A DNA stretch of 64,000 nucleotides. Origin: Listeria monocytogenes. Its GTDB lineage: Bacteria > Bacillota > Bacilli > Lactobacillales > Listeriaceae. The translations under genes and the position numbers were made by a program. Positions within the stretch are counted from its first letter, which is position 1; the number at the start of each line of letters is the position of its first letter. Shown here piece by piece: positions 1-10,365 of the stretch. The notes beneath the pieces were generated by a model, which was not told the DNA's origin, did no database searches, and saw nothing but the letters and a program-made list of their open reading frames with translations. The stretch lies in assembly GCF_013282665.1 (NCBI RefSeq), contig NZ_CP054041.1, positions 372,001 to 436,000 on the forward strand, given 5' to 3'.

Positions 1-1879
1 ACTTTCGGTCCGGATGCCATACTAGTCGACGTTTTTCTTCAGCAAAGGAGTCGCTTGCGCTTTCTGGTATTTCGATTTCATGGCTCATTTCGATTGTTTT
101 TCCGAGTTTATCCTCTCGTAGCACTCGAATTACCGGTTTAGAATGAAGCGTATTTATTCGTAAGTTATCGCCGGTTTCTTTAAACATATATTCATTCCCA
201 ATGTCGCCCGCGTCCTCATAAGCTCCAACTCCCGCAACTTCTACCGCTGTTTCTTTATCTAAAATCGTATACGTCCCATTCGCCGCAATTTCTACTTTTA
301 AAAAGCGATTTTCTAAAGAGAAATCTTGCGCTTGGCTAGCTCGTTCATTCACCAAATCGACCGAATGCGCGTATATTGTTTCATAACCAACCGCTGGCAA
401 ATTTTCTACGGTGAAGGTTAGTTTGTACTTTCTCGCAAAATAAGAATCGCGGAATTTCCGTTCTGGTAAATCGTAATTAAAATGAACGCCAAGTGGCTCG
501 ACTACAACTGGAATTTCGTCGCCGGTGCTTGTTTCTAATCGAAAACTTTGCTCTGGAAGTTTCGCTAATTCATCTGGTATTAATTCAAAATGCATCTCAG
601 AAAAATGAATTGCATCTGTTTCAAGTTCGAGTTCTATGGTTCTCGTTGCTTCGAGACCACCTGCATGAAACACCGTAATGGGAATGCCCGATTCATTCGT
701 TGTAATTTGTTCTGTGATTTGACGTGCGGCGTTTTGAATAATCGCCATAGTCGCTTGTTCGACTTTTTCAAAACGAGCTTCCATTTCACGGTGTACCTCA
801 TCCAAACTACATCCCGTGATACTGTCATGGATTTGATTTTCCATAAGCAATTTCCAAGCATAAGCTAAGTATTCATGCGGATACTGGACACCAGCTTCCG
901 TCGCCATCACAGAAATTGGTTCAGCCAAACGCTCTAATAAACGCTCTATTTTAGCATTTGCTTGTTTCAAGTAAATACGTGAAGATGCTGTGTTAGCAAG
1001 CGTAGACCATCCATCTGATTGTTGGCTCGTTAATTCTCCGTGAACCGTTTGTAATTTTTCGGGAGCAAGACCAGCTTTAACAGCCTCTTGGTATTTTTCA
1101 AAATGACTATGGATAAACTCCACCTCAGGATAAAGTTCGCGCGCCACTTCCAACGCTTCCGCTAAATCAGTTTGTACTGGCTGATGATCACAGCCGTTCA
1201 TAAATAGCCATTCATCCGTCGATGCGAATCGTTCCACATCTGCTAACTTCTTATCCCAGAAAACTTTCGCAGCTTCTTTTTCCACCGGAATTTCATTGCC
1301 ATTGGAATACCAATTTGCGAGTAAAATTCCTAATACTTTCGAACCGTCCGGGCTTTCCCAAAACATCTCCGAATATTTCGAGGCAAAAGCGCTATCAAAA
1401 ACTTGATTGTTAAAGCCGGTTGGATTGACCCCACGACCAAAAACGACCGTATCAAAACCAGCTTGGCACATGAGCTGTGGCACTTGACCATATAAACCAA
1501 ACGTATCAGGAAAATAACCAATTTTCTCTACTTGACCGAATTCCTCTGCCATTTCTAAACCATACTGCAAATTACGAATATTCGCTTCTCCGCTTGTTAG
1601 AAAAGCATCTTGCAACATGTACCATGGCCCGATTCGCAGTTTCCCTTCCGTAACCAGCTGTTTCATTTTTTCTCTTTTCGTGGGTTTCACAGCTAAATAA
1701 TCTTCTAACATAATCATTTGTCCATCCATATGAAAATGATGAAATCCATCTTCTTTATCCAGTAACGCTTCTACTTCGTCCATCAATGTAACGAGTCTAA
1801 ATCTCAAACTTTCTAGTGGTAAAAACCATTCTCTATCCCAGTGAGAATGAGAAATAATATGCGCTTTCTTTCTAGTCAT
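1..1879 (-). CDS. GH38 alpha-mannosidase, 3' part cut off by window edge
   Basis: Glycoside hydrolase family 38 enzyme, removing alpha-linked mannose (possibly phosphorylated or glycerate-linked, as in the MngB branch) in the cytoplasm. The reverse strand starts MTRKKAHIISHSHWDREWFL, the typical GH38 N-terminus with zinc-binding His and Asp. The segment IGYFPDTFGLYGQVPQL near residue 125 carries the usual nucleophile Asp. The frame stays open to base 1, giving 626 codons, so only the C-terminal beta-sandwich end should be missing. Start chosen because GGAGGGG lies 4 bases upstream of the ATG. It has no signal peptide. It is divergent from a second GH38 gene at 2122, with its own sigA promoter and a cre site between. 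Substrate cannot be told from sequence. Confidence 0.9.
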   Translation of the reverse strand, partial: MTRKKAHIISHSHWDREWFLPLESLRFRLVTLMDEVEALLDKEDGFHHFHMDGQMIMLEDYLAVKPTKREKMKQLVTEGKLRIGPWYMLQDAFLTSGEANIRNLQYGLEMAEEFGQVEKIGYFPDTFGLYGQVPQLMCQAGFDTVVFGRGVNPTGFNNQVFDSAFASKYSEMFWESPDGSKVLGILLANWYSNGNEIPVEKEAAKVFWDKKLADVERFASTDEWLFMNGCDHQPVQTDLAEALEVARELYPEVEFIHSHFEKYQEAVKAGLAPEKLQTVHGELTSQQSDGWSTLANTASSRIYLKQANAKIERLLERLAEPISVMATEAGVQYPHEYLAYAWKLLMENQIHDSITGCSLDEVHREMEARFEKVEQATMAIIQNAARQITEQITTNESGIPITVFHAGGLEATRTIELELETDAIHFSEMHFELIPDELAKLPEQSFRLETSTGDEIPVVVEPLGVHFNYDLPERKFRDSYFARKYKLTFTVENLPAVGYETIYAHSVDLVNERASQAQDFSLENRFLKVEIAANGTYTILDKETAVEVAGVGAYEDAGDIGNEYMFKETGDNLRINTLHSKPVIRVLREDKLGKTIEMSHEIEIPESASDSFAEEKRRLVWHPDRK

Positions 1880-1902
1880 TTTGCCCCTCCAAATATCCTT
1901 TT

Positions 1903-1916
1903 TGTATTCGCTTTCA
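1903..1916. promoter_or_regulatory. Candidate cre site (CcpA operator)
   Basis: TGTATTCGCTTTCA matches the catabolite-responsive element consensus TGWAANCGNTNWCA at every defined position but one. It overlaps the expected transcription start of the leftward mannosidase promoter (-10 at 1922-1927), a position where CcpA would block transcription in preferred sugars. Confidence 0.6.
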
Positions 1917-1921
1917 AGCTA

Positions 1922-1950
1922 AGTATAGTAAGGGCTAAAGTGAATTGCAA
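1922..1950 (-). promoter_or_regulatory. sigA promoter of the leftward mannosidase gene
   Basis: On the minus strand TTGCAA (1945-1950) and TATACT (1922-1927) are separated by 17 bp. This is close to sigA consensus and about 40 bp upstream of the start codon. Confidence 0.7.
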
Positions 1951-2064
1951 TGCTAGGCGAAAAACTACTATGAATAATCCATTTTCCCTTGATTTGTCCA
2001 TTACAAGAAAGCGTAAACCTTCCCACTCTAAGAGAATCTCCCAGCAAACCTAAAAAAAGCCAAA

Positions 2065-2092
2065 TTGACATCTTTTGCCGCTATGATATATT
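2065..2092 (+). promoter_or_regulatory. sigA promoter of the rightward mannosidase gene
   Basis: Perfect -35 TTGACA (2065-2070), 16-bp spacer, -10 TATATT (2087-2092), about 30-40 bp upstream of the start codon. Confidence 0.65.
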
Positions 2093-2121
2093 GAAATCGT
2101 TCTAGACAAAATAGAAAGGAT

Positions 2122-5100
2122 ATGAGTATAGCTATGTTTTTCACTAAAGATAAATTACGAGGCAGGCTGGATGAAGTCGCGCTTTATCGTTACGAAAAAA
2201 CTTATCCTATCCAAAAATTCCAAGCAGCCGAGGATATGGATGGAGAAATCGCTGCACGACCAGATAACATCTTGTATGATGTCGAATTAACTATCGGGGA
2301 CAACTGGTCAGGTAGGGACCGTTATGTCTGGCTCAAAACAACCATTACTTTCCCAGACACCAAAACGGGCACGCGCTTGATTGGCTACTTTGATTTCGGA
2401 AATACCGGCGACGGTCACAATTCTGGCTTTGAATCACTATTATTCGTTAACGGGGAACCATACCAAGGCGTCGATCAAAATCACCGCGAAGTACTTTTCC
2501 CAGATAGTTTTGCTGGAGAAAAGGTAGAACTAGTCTTTCGTTTATGGTCCGGACTGGAAGGCGGCGGAACCCCAACCATCCAGACACATCAGTTAAAAGA
2601 AGCCTTTATTGGATATTTAAATCTCGTCATTGATGATTTGTATTTCACGAGTAAAGCAACTTTAAAAACACTCGACCAACTCGAAGAAAAAAATCCAACC
2701 TATGCACCGCTCCTTCAAGCGGTTAATCGCGCTTACCTTGCGATTGATTGGAGTACACCTGGATCCGTACAAAACCTTGCCTCGATGGCAACGGCCAACC
2801 AAATCTTACAAACCGCTCTGAAAAAAATGCCGAAAAACTTTCCTATCAAAGTGGCGGCTGTCGGACATACGCATATAGATGTAGCATGGCTTTGGCGCTT
2901 AAAGCATACTCGCGAAAAAGCCGCACGGTCATTCTCGACCGTGCTTCATTTAATGGAAGATTATCCTGAGTATCTATTTCTCCAATCGCAACCGCAACTT
3001 TACGCCTATATCAAAGAAGATTATCCAGAAATTTATGCGAAAATCAAAGCGAAAATCAGTGAAGGTAACTGGGAAGCGGATGGTGGAATGTGGCTTGAAG
3101 CTGATTGTAATATTCCTAGCGGCGAATCGCTCGTACGGCAAATGCTCTACGGTCAGAAATTTTTACGCGAAGAGTTTGGCAAACCGTCTAGTTTTCTATG
3201 GTTACCAGATGTATTCGGCTATAGCTGGGCTTTACCGCAAATCCTTCGTAAATCAGGCATCAAGACTTTTATGACAACCAAAATCAGCTGGAATCAATAT
3301 AACCGCATGCCCCACGATACATTCCAGTGGCGCGGGATAGACGGGACGGAAATTTTGACCCATTTCATTACTGCTCCAGAAAAAAATAGCCGCATTTCAA
3401 CCTATAATGGCAAAATGACAGCGCGCGAACTTGTCGGTCTTTGGGACAAATATCAAGATAAAGAAGTGAACCAAGAATTATTACTTGCTTACGGCTACGG
3501 TGATGGCGGTGGCGGTGTGAACCGAGAAATGCTGGAGATGCGCCGTCGTTATGACGCGATGCCAGGAATTCCCGAAGTAAAACCAAAAAGTGCTACAGCT
3601 TATTTCAACGATTTACACGAGACAATAAATACGACTGACCAATATGTTCATACATGGAACGGCGAACTTTACTTCGAATATCACCGCGGAACTTATACGA
3701 GCCAAGCCTTTACCAAAAAAATGAATCGAAAAATCGAACTTGGCTTACGAAACAACGAATGGCTTTCGGTTATAGCAAATCTGAAACTAGGGACATCTTA
3801 TCCAACTGAAAAATTAGCAAGCATTTGGCAAATTTTACTTCGAAATCAGTTTCACGATATTATTCCTGGTTCTTCCATCAAAGAAGTCTATGACGATGCA
3901 CTAATCGAGTACACGGATGCGGCGGTAGAAAATAACACGTTAATTTCTAATCAATTGACCAGTTTAACAAAAGCTGCGGAAGAAAAAATAACGCTTTGGA
4001 ATAGTTCCACTTGGACCGGACCGCGATACATCGAAATTTCGCCCGAAAACCAAGCGGACCATTTAGCCTTTTACGATGAAAATAACACTCCTCTACCTGC
4101 GCAAAAAATAGCAAATAACGCTTGGCTTATTCAGCATCCAAACTTACCTACGCTTGGTGCTACAACTATTTCTGTTAAAGAAACAGCTAATATTTTAGAA
4201 CAGTCATCTTTTCACTATAAAAACAACCAACTAGAAACACCGTTCTATCAAATCACATGGAATGAAGCTGGTCAATTCACTTCCATTTTTGACAAAAAAA
4301 ATAACCGCCAAGTATTAACGGAAAATGCGCGAGGTAATGTATTTCAATTATTTGAAGATAAGCCAATGTGGCATGACGCCTGGGATATCGACCTATTCTA
4401 TCAAGAAAAACAAAAAGAAATCACCGCGCTAGCTTCAGTTGAAATAACGGAGAACGGTCCACTCCAATTCACTATGAAGCAAGTGTTACATTCCGAAAAA
4501 TCTCAAATCACTCAGTGGATTCATTTTTATCACGAGAGCCCTGAAATCAGATTTGAAACCGAGGTGGACTGGCGAGATCGTAACCAGCTACTTAAAGTCG
4601 CCTTCCCTGTCTCCGTGCATGCCAGTGAAGCTAGCTATGATATCCAATTTGGAAATGTCAAACGACCAACGCACTGGAATACAAGTTGGGATTTTGCTCG
4701 CTTTGAGACAGTTGGACATCAATGGGCCGATCTTTCGGAGAAAAATTACGGTGTCAGTTTGTTAAATGATTCTAAATATGGCTATGATATTAAAGATTCT
4801 ACCATCCGCCTAACCTTGCTTAAAGCAGCAGGCTATCCTGATCCAGATGCCGATTTAGGAATCCACCAATTCACTTATTCACTCTATCCACATCAAGGTG
4901 ATTTCTTAGACGGGGAAACAGTTCAAGCAGCATGGGAATTGAATAATCCCATTTTCACTTCCAACGGCGAAATTCAAACTTTCTCTCTTTTCCAAGTGAC
5001 AAATCCTTACGTGATGATTGATAGCATTAAACAAGCCGAGGACGGCGATGGTGTCATTTTGCGCTTGCATGAATTTGCGGGAACTCACGGTGAAGTGACA

Positions 5101-5232
5101 ATAACAAGTGATTACGCGATTACCTCCATCACAGAATGCAACTTACTTGAGGAAAACGAAATATCGCTCTCCGATCCTACATTCACAGTAACTCCATTTG
5201 AAATAAAAACATACCGAATTCATTTAGCATAA
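2122..5232 (+). CDS. GH38 alpha-mannosidase, class II type
   Basis: Large cytoplasmic alpha-mannosidase of 1036 residues, the usual length for the bacterial/vacuolar GH38 branch. An N-terminal beta domain covers about residues 1-245. The catalytic domain follows: HTHIDVAWLW (near 252-261) holds the metal-binding His and Asp, and LWLPDVFGYSWALPQ (near 365) holds the nucleophile Asp. A helical domain and a long C-terminal beta-sandwich complete it. No signal peptide. The start is uncertain: AAAGGA ends one base before this ATG, which is too close, and 13 bases before an in-frame ATG at 2134, so translation may begin at 2134 (MFFTKDK). It is divergent from another GH38 gene and ends in a terminator shared with cspB. 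The pair probably degrades a mannoside, but no transporter lies nearby. Confidence 0.93.
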   Translation: MSIAMFFTKDKLRGRLDEVALYRYEKTYPIQKFQAAEDMDGEIAARPDNILYDVELTIGDNWSGRDRYVWLKTTITFPDTKTGTRLIGYFDFGNTGDGHNSGFESLLFVNGEPYQGVDQNHREVLFPDSFAGEKVELVFRLWSGLEGGGTPTIQTHQLKEAFIGYLNLVIDDLYFTSKATLKTLDQLEEKNPTYAPLLQAVNRAYLAIDWSTPGSVQNLASMATANQILQTALKKMPKNFPIKVAAVGHTHIDVAWLWRLKHTREKAARSFSTVLHLMEDYPEYLFLQSQPQLYAYIKEDYPEIYAKIKAKISEGNWEADGGMWLEADCNIPSGESLVRQMLYGQKFLREEFGKPSSFLWLPDVFGYSWALPQILRKSGIKTFMTTKISWNQYNRMPHDTFQWRGIDGTEILTHFITAPEKNSRISTYNGKMTARELVGLWDKYQDKEVNQELLLAYGYGDGGGGVNREMLEMRRRYDAMPGIPEVKPKSATAYFNDLHETINTTDQYVHTWNGELYFEYHRGTYTSQAFTKKMNRKIELGLRNNEWLSVIANLKLGTSYPTEKLASIWQILLRNQFHDIIPGSSIKEVYDDALIEYTDAAVENNTLISNQLTSLTKAAEEKITLWNSSTWTGPRYIEISPENQADHLAFYDENNTPLPAQKIANNAWLIQHPNLPTLGATTISVKETANILEQSSFHYKNNQLETPFYQITWNEAGQFTSIFDKKNNRQVLTENARGNVFQLFEDKPMWHDAWDIDLFYQEKQKEITALASVEITENGPLQFTMKQVLHSEKSQITQWIHFYHESPEIRFETEVDWRDRNQLLKVAFPVSVHASEASYDIQFGNVKRPTHWNTSWDFARFETVGHQWADLSEKNYGVSLLNDSKYGYDIKDSTIRLTLLKAAGYPDPDADLGIHQFTYSLYPHQGDFLDGETVQAAWELNNPIFTSNGEIQTFSLFQVTNPYVMIDSIKQAEDGDGVILRLHEFAGTHGEVTITSDYAITSITECNLLEENEISLSDPTFTVTPFEIKTYRIHLA

Positions 5233-5238
5233 AAAAAC

Positions 5239-5280
5239 ACGCAGCAAGGCTTCTCCCTAAGAAGTCCGCTGCGTATTTTT
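5239..5280. terminator. Bidirectional terminator between the mannosidase gene and cspB
   Basis: Stem ACGCAGC (5239-5245) pairs with GCTGCGT (5268-5274), extended by CTTC/GAAG inside. It is flanked by seven A's on the left and ATTTTT on the right, so it can serve both convergent genes. Confidence 0.8.
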
Positions 5281-5300
5281 ATTAGTTTAACGTGAACAGA

Positions 5301-5501
5301 TTAAAGTTTAGTAACTTTTTCTGCTTGTGGGCCACGTTGGCCTTCAACGATTTCAAATTCAACGCTTTGACCTTCGTCTAAAGTTTTGAATCCTTCACCT
5401 TCGATAGCGCTGAAGTGTACGAATACATCATCTCCGCCTTCTACTTCGATGAAACCGAAGCCTTTTTCACTGTTAAACCATTTAACTGTACCTGTTTGCA
5501 T
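5301..5501 (-). CDS. cspB: Cold shock protein CspB
   Basis: Small single-stranded nucleic acid-binding protein of 66 residues, an RNA chaperone in cold and stress adaptation. It is one cold-shock beta-barrel, with the RNP1-like motif KGFGFIE (13-19) and the RNP2-like motif VFVHFSAI (26-33). The RBS GGAGG lies 9 bases from the ATG. A candidate promoter at 5599-5628 gives a leader of about 90 bases, typical for csp genes with a cold-responsive 5' UTR. It shares a terminator with the convergent mannosidase gene. The family call is certain; which of the Listeria paralogues it is rests on memory. Confidence 0.93.
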
Positions 5502-5598
5502 ATTTCACAAACCTCCAAAAATTTTCTAAATATGTTTCTTTTACTAACGAAAAAGATGTTAACAACAAGCTAATCATTTTTTCAATTACAAAATTCAC

Positions 5599-5628
5599 AT
5601 ATTAGCAAAGATACTCATTTCACATCAA
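5599..5628 (-). promoter_or_regulatory. Candidate cspB promoter
   Basis: Minus strand TTGATG (5623-5628), 18-bp spacer, TAATAT (5599-5604). This predicts an A/T-rich leader of about 90 nt before cspB. The rest of 5502-5746 shows no gene. Confidence 0.45.
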
Positions 5629-5746
5629 TATCCTTGATAATAAGCAAATTAGCTACTATCAACACTTATATATTAACGCCAACGAACAAATAAATCAAGT
5701 GAAAAAGCCGTACGGTTACAAAATAGATTATTCAGTTTACTATCTG

Positions 5747-5786
5747 AAAAACCCTGCTATAAGTTAATTCTTATAACAGGGTTTTT
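5747..5786 (-). terminator. Terminator downstream of the PAP2 gene
   Basis: Long stem: AAACCCTGCTATAAG (5748-5763 region) pairs with CTTATAACAGGGTTT (5770-5784), with one mismatch and a loop of six. A/T tracts lie on both sides. It sits directly after the stop codon of the minus-strand PAP2 gene. Confidence 0.85.
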
Positions 5787-5789
5787 ATA

Positions 5790-6485
5790 TTATTCTGTGA
5801 TACTTTTATCTTTAATACGCCATTTCACAAGCAAATTATGTAATGGTTTTCGTACTAAGAAATAAACGCCTAGTGAGATAAACACTGATGCTGTACCAAG
5901 GAAAAATCCGCCAAGTACATCTGTCGGGAAATGTACACCAAGATAAACGCGTGTATACATTACAAACAGGATAAAACCATAACCGATAATGCCGATAACG
6001 ATTTTTTGCCACATTTTTGGCACTGTGAAAATCAAGAACATCGCTGCAAGACCATAAAAAACCGCCGTCGCCGTTGCATGCCCACTTGGGAAACTAAAGC
6101 CTGACTCGCTTACTAACCAGTTCACACTAGCTGGACGCGTGCGACCAACCAAACTTTTCAAGACAAGATTTAGGACTACGCCACAAACGAGCATCGTTCC
6201 ACCAAACCAAAGTCCGACAACAAATTTTCGTAAAAAGAATAAAATAAGAACGACTACAATGGTCAAAATAATTGTTGTTTCTGCGCTTCCTAGAGTAGTT
6301 AGAAATTTAACAATGGCTGTTTTATCTGGTTGAATGCCGCTGCGGATTTTTTCAATCCAGCTTAAGTCAAAACGTGCTACCCAGTTACTTTCTGTTGCGA
6401 TAGCGGAAGCAATAGTAATAAATAAAATAAGGCAGAACCCGCCAATAACGAATAACGGTGTTGCTTTTTTACGATTTGTATTCAT
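5790..6485 (-). CDS. PAP2-family membrane phosphatase
   Basis: Integral membrane lipid phosphatase of 231 residues. The three PAP2 signatures are present in order: KSLVGRTRP (near 110), PSGH (near 133) and YTRVYLGVHFPTD (near 178), holding the catalytic Arg, His, and His/Asp. About six hydrophobic segments are visible. The family removes phosphate from lipid phosphates or pyrophosphates; an undecaprenyl-pyrophosphate phosphatase role (BcrC-like) would suit a neighbourhood rich in wall genes but is inference. The RBS AAAGGAG is 6 bases from the ATG. It lies 13 bp after dapF on the same strand, so they are probably co-transcribed. Confidence 0.88.
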   Translation of the reverse strand: MNTNRKKATPLFVIGGFCLILFITIASAIATESNWVARFDLSWIEKIRSGIQPDKTAIVKFLTTLGSAETTIILTIVVVLILFFLRKFVVGLWFGGTMLVCGVVLNLVLKSLVGRTRPASVNWLVSESGFSFPSGHATATAVFYGLAAMFLIFTVPKMWQKIVIGIIGYGFILFVMYTRVYLGVHFPTDVLGGFFLGTASVFISLGVYFLVRKPLHNLLVKWRIKDKSITE

Positions 6486-6498
6486 GGTTAACTCCTTT

Positions 6499-7488
6499 TC
6501 ATTTGGTTGTTTTTAGAAATTCTTTTACTTCTTTTACAAGCGCCTGATACTGAGCTTGTTCAGCTGTCGCTTCATTTGTAAGCTCTGTAACGATATCATT
6601 TTCATAACGAACGGAACCTTTGCTCACAAAAGTGGCATTGCCAATTAGTTGCAGCGAAATTTCACCAGCATCATCTTTTTTCGCAGTTACTTGCACTCTT
6701 CCACCATCATTATAAACATTTAGCGGTATTTCCAATGTATCATTATCTAACATTTTTTTAATCAAACTACAAGCCGACATCGCTGTTCCGCATGCATTCG
6801 TAAAACCGACGCCGCGTTCAAAAGTACGCACATAAATAGCATCATCGCGTAAACGTTTCACAAAACTCACATTCACGCCATCTGGGAAATACGGATTTTC
6901 GCTATTTAAATAACTTGCTAATTTTTCTTGTTTATCGGAATCTAACACCGCTTGATCCACAAATGTAATCAAATGCGGATTAGGAACAGAAACAGCAGAA
7001 AAAGCGAGTTCTGCGTCAAGTTCTGGAATAACTTGATTGACTAATTTTTCCACGCCTACATGCATTGGTAACGTTTCTGCCGCAAACTTAACAGGAGAAA
7101 TTTCCACTTGATAGGTCGGAATATCAAAACCAAGCGAAGTTGCTTTTTTGACATCAAGTATTGCTTTCATAGTTTCTACTTTTGCATCTGTCAAAGCGTG
7201 TTTTTCAAGTAAATAGCGCGCTACCGTTCTTAAGCCATTCCCGCACATCGAAGCAATCGAACCATCTGAATTAACGACACGCATTTGGCCAATTGGTCCT
7301 ACTTCGCTGCTTTTTGTGACATATAAAATTCCGTCTGCCCCGCCAAGCGAATGCTTTCTATCGCAAAGTTTTATCGCAAAATCAGCACGTTGTTCGTCTG
7401 ACCATTCCGTGATGAGATTTTCTTCTTCATCAACTAAGAAAAAATCATTTTGCGAACCATGTACTTTTGTAAAGTGAATTGTTGCCAT
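6499..7488 (-). CDS. dapF: Diaminopimelate epimerase
   Basis: Converts LL- to meso-diaminopimelate in the cytoplasm, for lysine synthesis and for the meso-DAP residue of peptidoglycan that MurE adds. Two catalytic cysteines are visible, in MCGNGLRT and in the later NACGTAMSA segment. The protein is 329 residues, slightly longer than many DapF because of a C-terminal tail. The reading frame also has a TTG four codons upstream, but AAAGGAGG abuts that TTG and leaves no spacing; the ATG at 7488 lies 12 bases from it. It probably forms a unit with the PAP2 gene downstream. Confidence 0.95.
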   Translation of the reverse strand: MATIHFTKVHGSQNDFFLVDEEENLITEWSDEQRADFAIKLCDRKHSLGGADGILYVTKSSEVGPIGQMRVVNSDGSIASMCGNGLRTVARYLLEKHALTDAKVETMKAILDVKKATSLGFDIPTYQVEISPVKFAAETLPMHVGVEKLVNQVIPELDAELAFSAVSVPNPHLITFVDQAVLDSDKQEKLASYLNSENPYFPDGVNVSFVKRLRDDAIYVRTFERGVGFTNACGTAMSACSLIKKMLDNDTLEIPLNVYNDGGRVQVTAKKDDAGEISLQLIGNATFVSKGSVRYENDIVTELTNEATAEQAQYQALVKEVKEFLKTTK

Positions 7489-7544
7489 TACGTTAAGCAA
7501 CCTCCTTTATTTGGAATTACGTCTATAATACCACATCTTAAATT

Positions 7545-7594
7545 AAAAAAGCTTGGGGAACCTCCTTTTGAAATAACTAGGATTTCCCCCAAGC
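7545..7594 (-). terminator. ileS terminator
   Basis: On the minus strand GCTTGGGGG (7586-7594 side) pairs with TTCCCCAAGC (7551-7560 side), followed by six T's (7545-7550). It separates ileS from dapF. Confidence 0.8.
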
Positions 7595-7599
7595 AAGCA

Positions 7600-10365
7600 T
7601 TACGCTTCGTAGTGTTTTACAACAATATCCGCACAACGGCCACAAAGTGTTGGATGTTTTGGATTTACGCCTACATCTTTTTTCACAACACGGCAACGTT
7701 CACAAGTTTCGCCTTCTGCTACAGTAATTTGAACAGCTACTTGGTTTGATTTGAATGCAGATTCTGGTGCATTTTCTACACCTTCTACGAGTTCAAAGTC
7801 AGAAACGATAAACAGTTGTGCAAAATCGCCTTCTAAAGAATCAAATAGCGTTTTTGCTTCGCCATCTACGTATAAAGTTACTTTAGCAAGCATTGATTTA
7901 CCGATAAGTTTTTCATTACGAGCGAATTCTAACGCTTTTTGGACGTTATCGCGGATTTGCATGAATGCGTCCCATTTCGCAGTAATTTCTTCGCTATCCG
8001 CTAATACTTTAACCTCTGGTAAGTCTTGCAAGTGAATACTTTCTACGCCTTCACCGATTAAGCTATTCCAAACTTCTTCTGTTGTATGCGGTAAAATTGG
8101 AGCAAGTAATTTTGTCAAAGTAACAACTGCTTCATAAAAAACAGTTTGCATAGCACGACGATCATGACTATCCGCTGCTTCAATGTAAACAACATCTTTG
8201 GCAAAGTCCATATAAAATTGACTTAATTCTACTGTACAGAAATTATTGATTTGGTGGTAAATAGTAGAGAATTCGAAAGCTTCGTAGCTATCCTTTACAT
8301 TTTTCACTAAATCATTCAATTTAATTAGCATATATTTGTCTACTTCACGTAAGTTTTCATAAGAAACCGCATTCGTAGTTGGATGGAAATCATTGATATT
8401 TCCTAGCAAGAAACGCATTGTGTTACGGATTTTACGATATACTTCGGATACTTGTTTTAAGATTTCATCACTCACGCGAACGTCGGCTTGATAATCTACA
8501 GAAGCAACCCAAAGGCGAACAATATCTGCACCAAGTTGTTTAATTACTTTGCCTGGAAGAAGTGTGTTTCCAAGCGACTTACTCATTTTGCGACCTTCCC
8601 CGTCTAGAGCAAACCCATGACTTAGCACGTTACGATAAGGCGCTTCGCCAGTGATTGCTACAGCAGTTGTTAAGGATGAGTTGAACCAACCACGATATTG
8701 GTCAGAGCCTTCCATATATAAATCGGCTGGACGATTTAATTCTGGACGAGCATTTAATACAGCTTGATGACTTGAACCAGAATCAAACCAAACGTCCATA
8801 ATATCGGTTTCTTTCGTAAATTCCCCATTTGGACTACCTGGATGCGTAAAGCCAGCAGGTAACAAGTCTTTCACATCGCGTTCAAACCAAACATTCGAAC
8901 CATGCTCACGGAAAAGTTCAGAAATGTGATTGATTGTTTCGTCTGTGATAATCGCTTCTCCATTTTCTGCATAGAAAATTGGTAGTGGAACGCCCCACGC
9001 ACGTTGACGAGAAATAACCCAATCGCCACGGTCACGAACCATGTTGAATAGACGTGTTTCGCCCCACGCAGGAGTCCAGTTAACACCTTTAACAGCTGCC
9101 AGTAAATCATCACGGAATGCGTCAATCGAAGCAAACCACTGTGCTGTTGCACGGAAAATAACTGGTTTTTTCGTACGCCAATCATGTGGATAAGAGTGCG
9201 TGATGAATTCCATTTTTAGTAATGCGCCCACTTCTTCTAACTTTTCTGTTACCATTTTGTTCGCTGTATCGTAAAATACGCCTTCAAACCCTGGTGCTTC
9301 CTCTGTAAATACACCACGATCATCTAAAGGAGCAAGTACTTCTAAATCATATTTCTTCCCAATTAAAAAGTCATCTTCCCCGTGTCCAGGAGCCGTATGA
9401 ACCGCACCAGTACCAGCTTCAGCAGTGGCATGTTCCCCGTTCATTACTAAAGAATCACGGTCATAGAATGGGTGTTTAGTTACAACGCGGTCAAGTTCAG
9501 AACCGCGCACTGTTTTCACAACTGTCGCATCTTCAAAACCTAATTTTTCACGTAAACTTGGTAAAAGCGCTTCTGCTACAACATATTTTTCTCCAGCGGA
9601 TTCAATCACGACATAGTCCAAATCAGGGTTAACTGTAATACCCATGTTTGCTGGGATTGTCCAAGGAGTTGTTGTCCAGATGACGATATTCGTTCCTTCG
9701 TCTAGTATGCCTTTTCCGTCAGTAACTTTAAAGGCAACAAAAATCGAAGCAGATGTTTTATCTTGATATTCGATTTCTGCTTCCGCAAGTGCAGATTCAC
9801 TTGAAGGAGACCAATACACTGGTTTTTTCCCTTTGTAGATATAGCCTTTTTTCGCCATTTCACCGAAGACTTTGATTTGCTCTGCTTCGTATTCTGGTAA
9901 AAGCGTGATGTAAGGATTTTCCCAATCACCATTAATTCCAAGACGTTTGAATCCTGTACGTTGCCCCTCTACTTGTGTCATCGCATATTCCGCACAAAGT
10001 TTACGGAATTCTGCAATAGACATTTCTTTCCGTTTAACGCCTTTTTTGGCGATAGCTGTCTCGATTGGCAATCCGTGTGTGTCCCAGCCCGGTACATACG
10101 GAGAACTGAAGCCGGCCATTGATTTATAACGAACGATAATATCTTTGATTGTTTTGTTTAGAGCATGACCCATGTGAAGCTCTCCGTTAGCGTAGGGAGG
10201 GCCATCATGTAAAATATACGCCTTGCGTCCTGCATTTTTTTCTTGAATTTTCTCATATAGCTTTTCTTCTTCCCATTTTGCTTGCCATTCAGGTTCTTTG
10301 TTTGGCAAATTTCCACGCATTGGAAAATCTGTTTTTGGCATTAATAACGTATCTTTATACTCCAT
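7600..10365 (-). CDS. ileS: Isoleucyl-tRNA synthetase
   Basis: Charges tRNA-Ile with isoleucine. Class I synthetase of 921 residues, normal for the bacterial enzyme. The HIGH motif is HMGH (64-67) in [12 protein letters not shown]. The KMSKS motif is [10 protein letters not shown] (about 592). The editing domain lies between them. A C-terminal zinc site is formed by CERC (about 888) and CGRC (about 907). The RBS AAAGGAG is followed by a short gap to the ATG. It is controlled by a T-box leader (10366-10640) and lies downstream of divIVA on the same strand, as in Bacillus. Confidence 0.98.
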   Translation of the reverse strand: MEYKDTLLMPKTDFPMRGNLPNKEPEWQAKWEEEKLYEKIQEKNAGRKAYILHDGPPYANGELHMGHALNKTIKDIIVRYKSMAGFSSPYVPGWDTHGLPIETAIAKKGVKRKEMSIAEFRKLCAEYAMTQVEGQRTGFKRLGINGDWENPYITLLPEYEAEQIKVFGEMAKKGYIYKGKKPVYWSPSSESALAEAEIEYQDKTSASIFVAFKVTDGKGILDEGTNIVIWTTTPWTIPANMGITVNPDLDYVVIESAGEKYVVAEALLPSLREKLGFEDATVVKTVRGSELDRVVTKHPFYDRDSLVMNGEHATAEAGTGAVHTAPGHGEDDFLIGKKYDLEVLAPLDDRGVFTEEAPGFEGVFYDTANKMVTEKLEEVGALLKMEFITHSYPHDWRTKKPVIFRATAQWFASIDAFRDDLLAAVKGVNWTPAWGETRLFNMVRDRGDWVISRQRAWGVPLPIFYAENGEAIITDETINHISELFREHGSNVWFERDVKDLLPAGFTHPGSPNGEFTKETDIMDVWFDSGSSHQAVLNARPELNRPADLYMEGSDQYRGWFNSSLTTAVAITGEAPYRNVLSHGFALDGEGRKMSKSLGNTLLPGKVIKQLGADIVRLWVASVDYQADVRVSDEILKQVSEVYRKIRNTMRFLLGNINDFHPTTNAVSYENLREVDKYMLIKLNDLVKNVKDSYEAFEFSTIYHQINNFCTVELSQFYMDFAKDVVYIEAADSHDRRAMQTVFYEAVVTLTKLLAPILPHTTEEVWNSLIGEGVESIHLQDLPEVKVLADSEEITAKWDAFMQIRDNVQKALEFARNEKLIGKSMLAKVTLYVDGEAKTLFDSLEGDFAQLFIVSDFELVEGVENAPESAFKSNQVAVQITVAEGETCERCRVVKKDVGVNPKHPTLCGRCADIVVKHYEA

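Noticed and set aside
8871..9185. A 104-codon minus-strand frame
   Set aside because: It lies inside ileS in another frame; no motif, and ileS is unbroken there.
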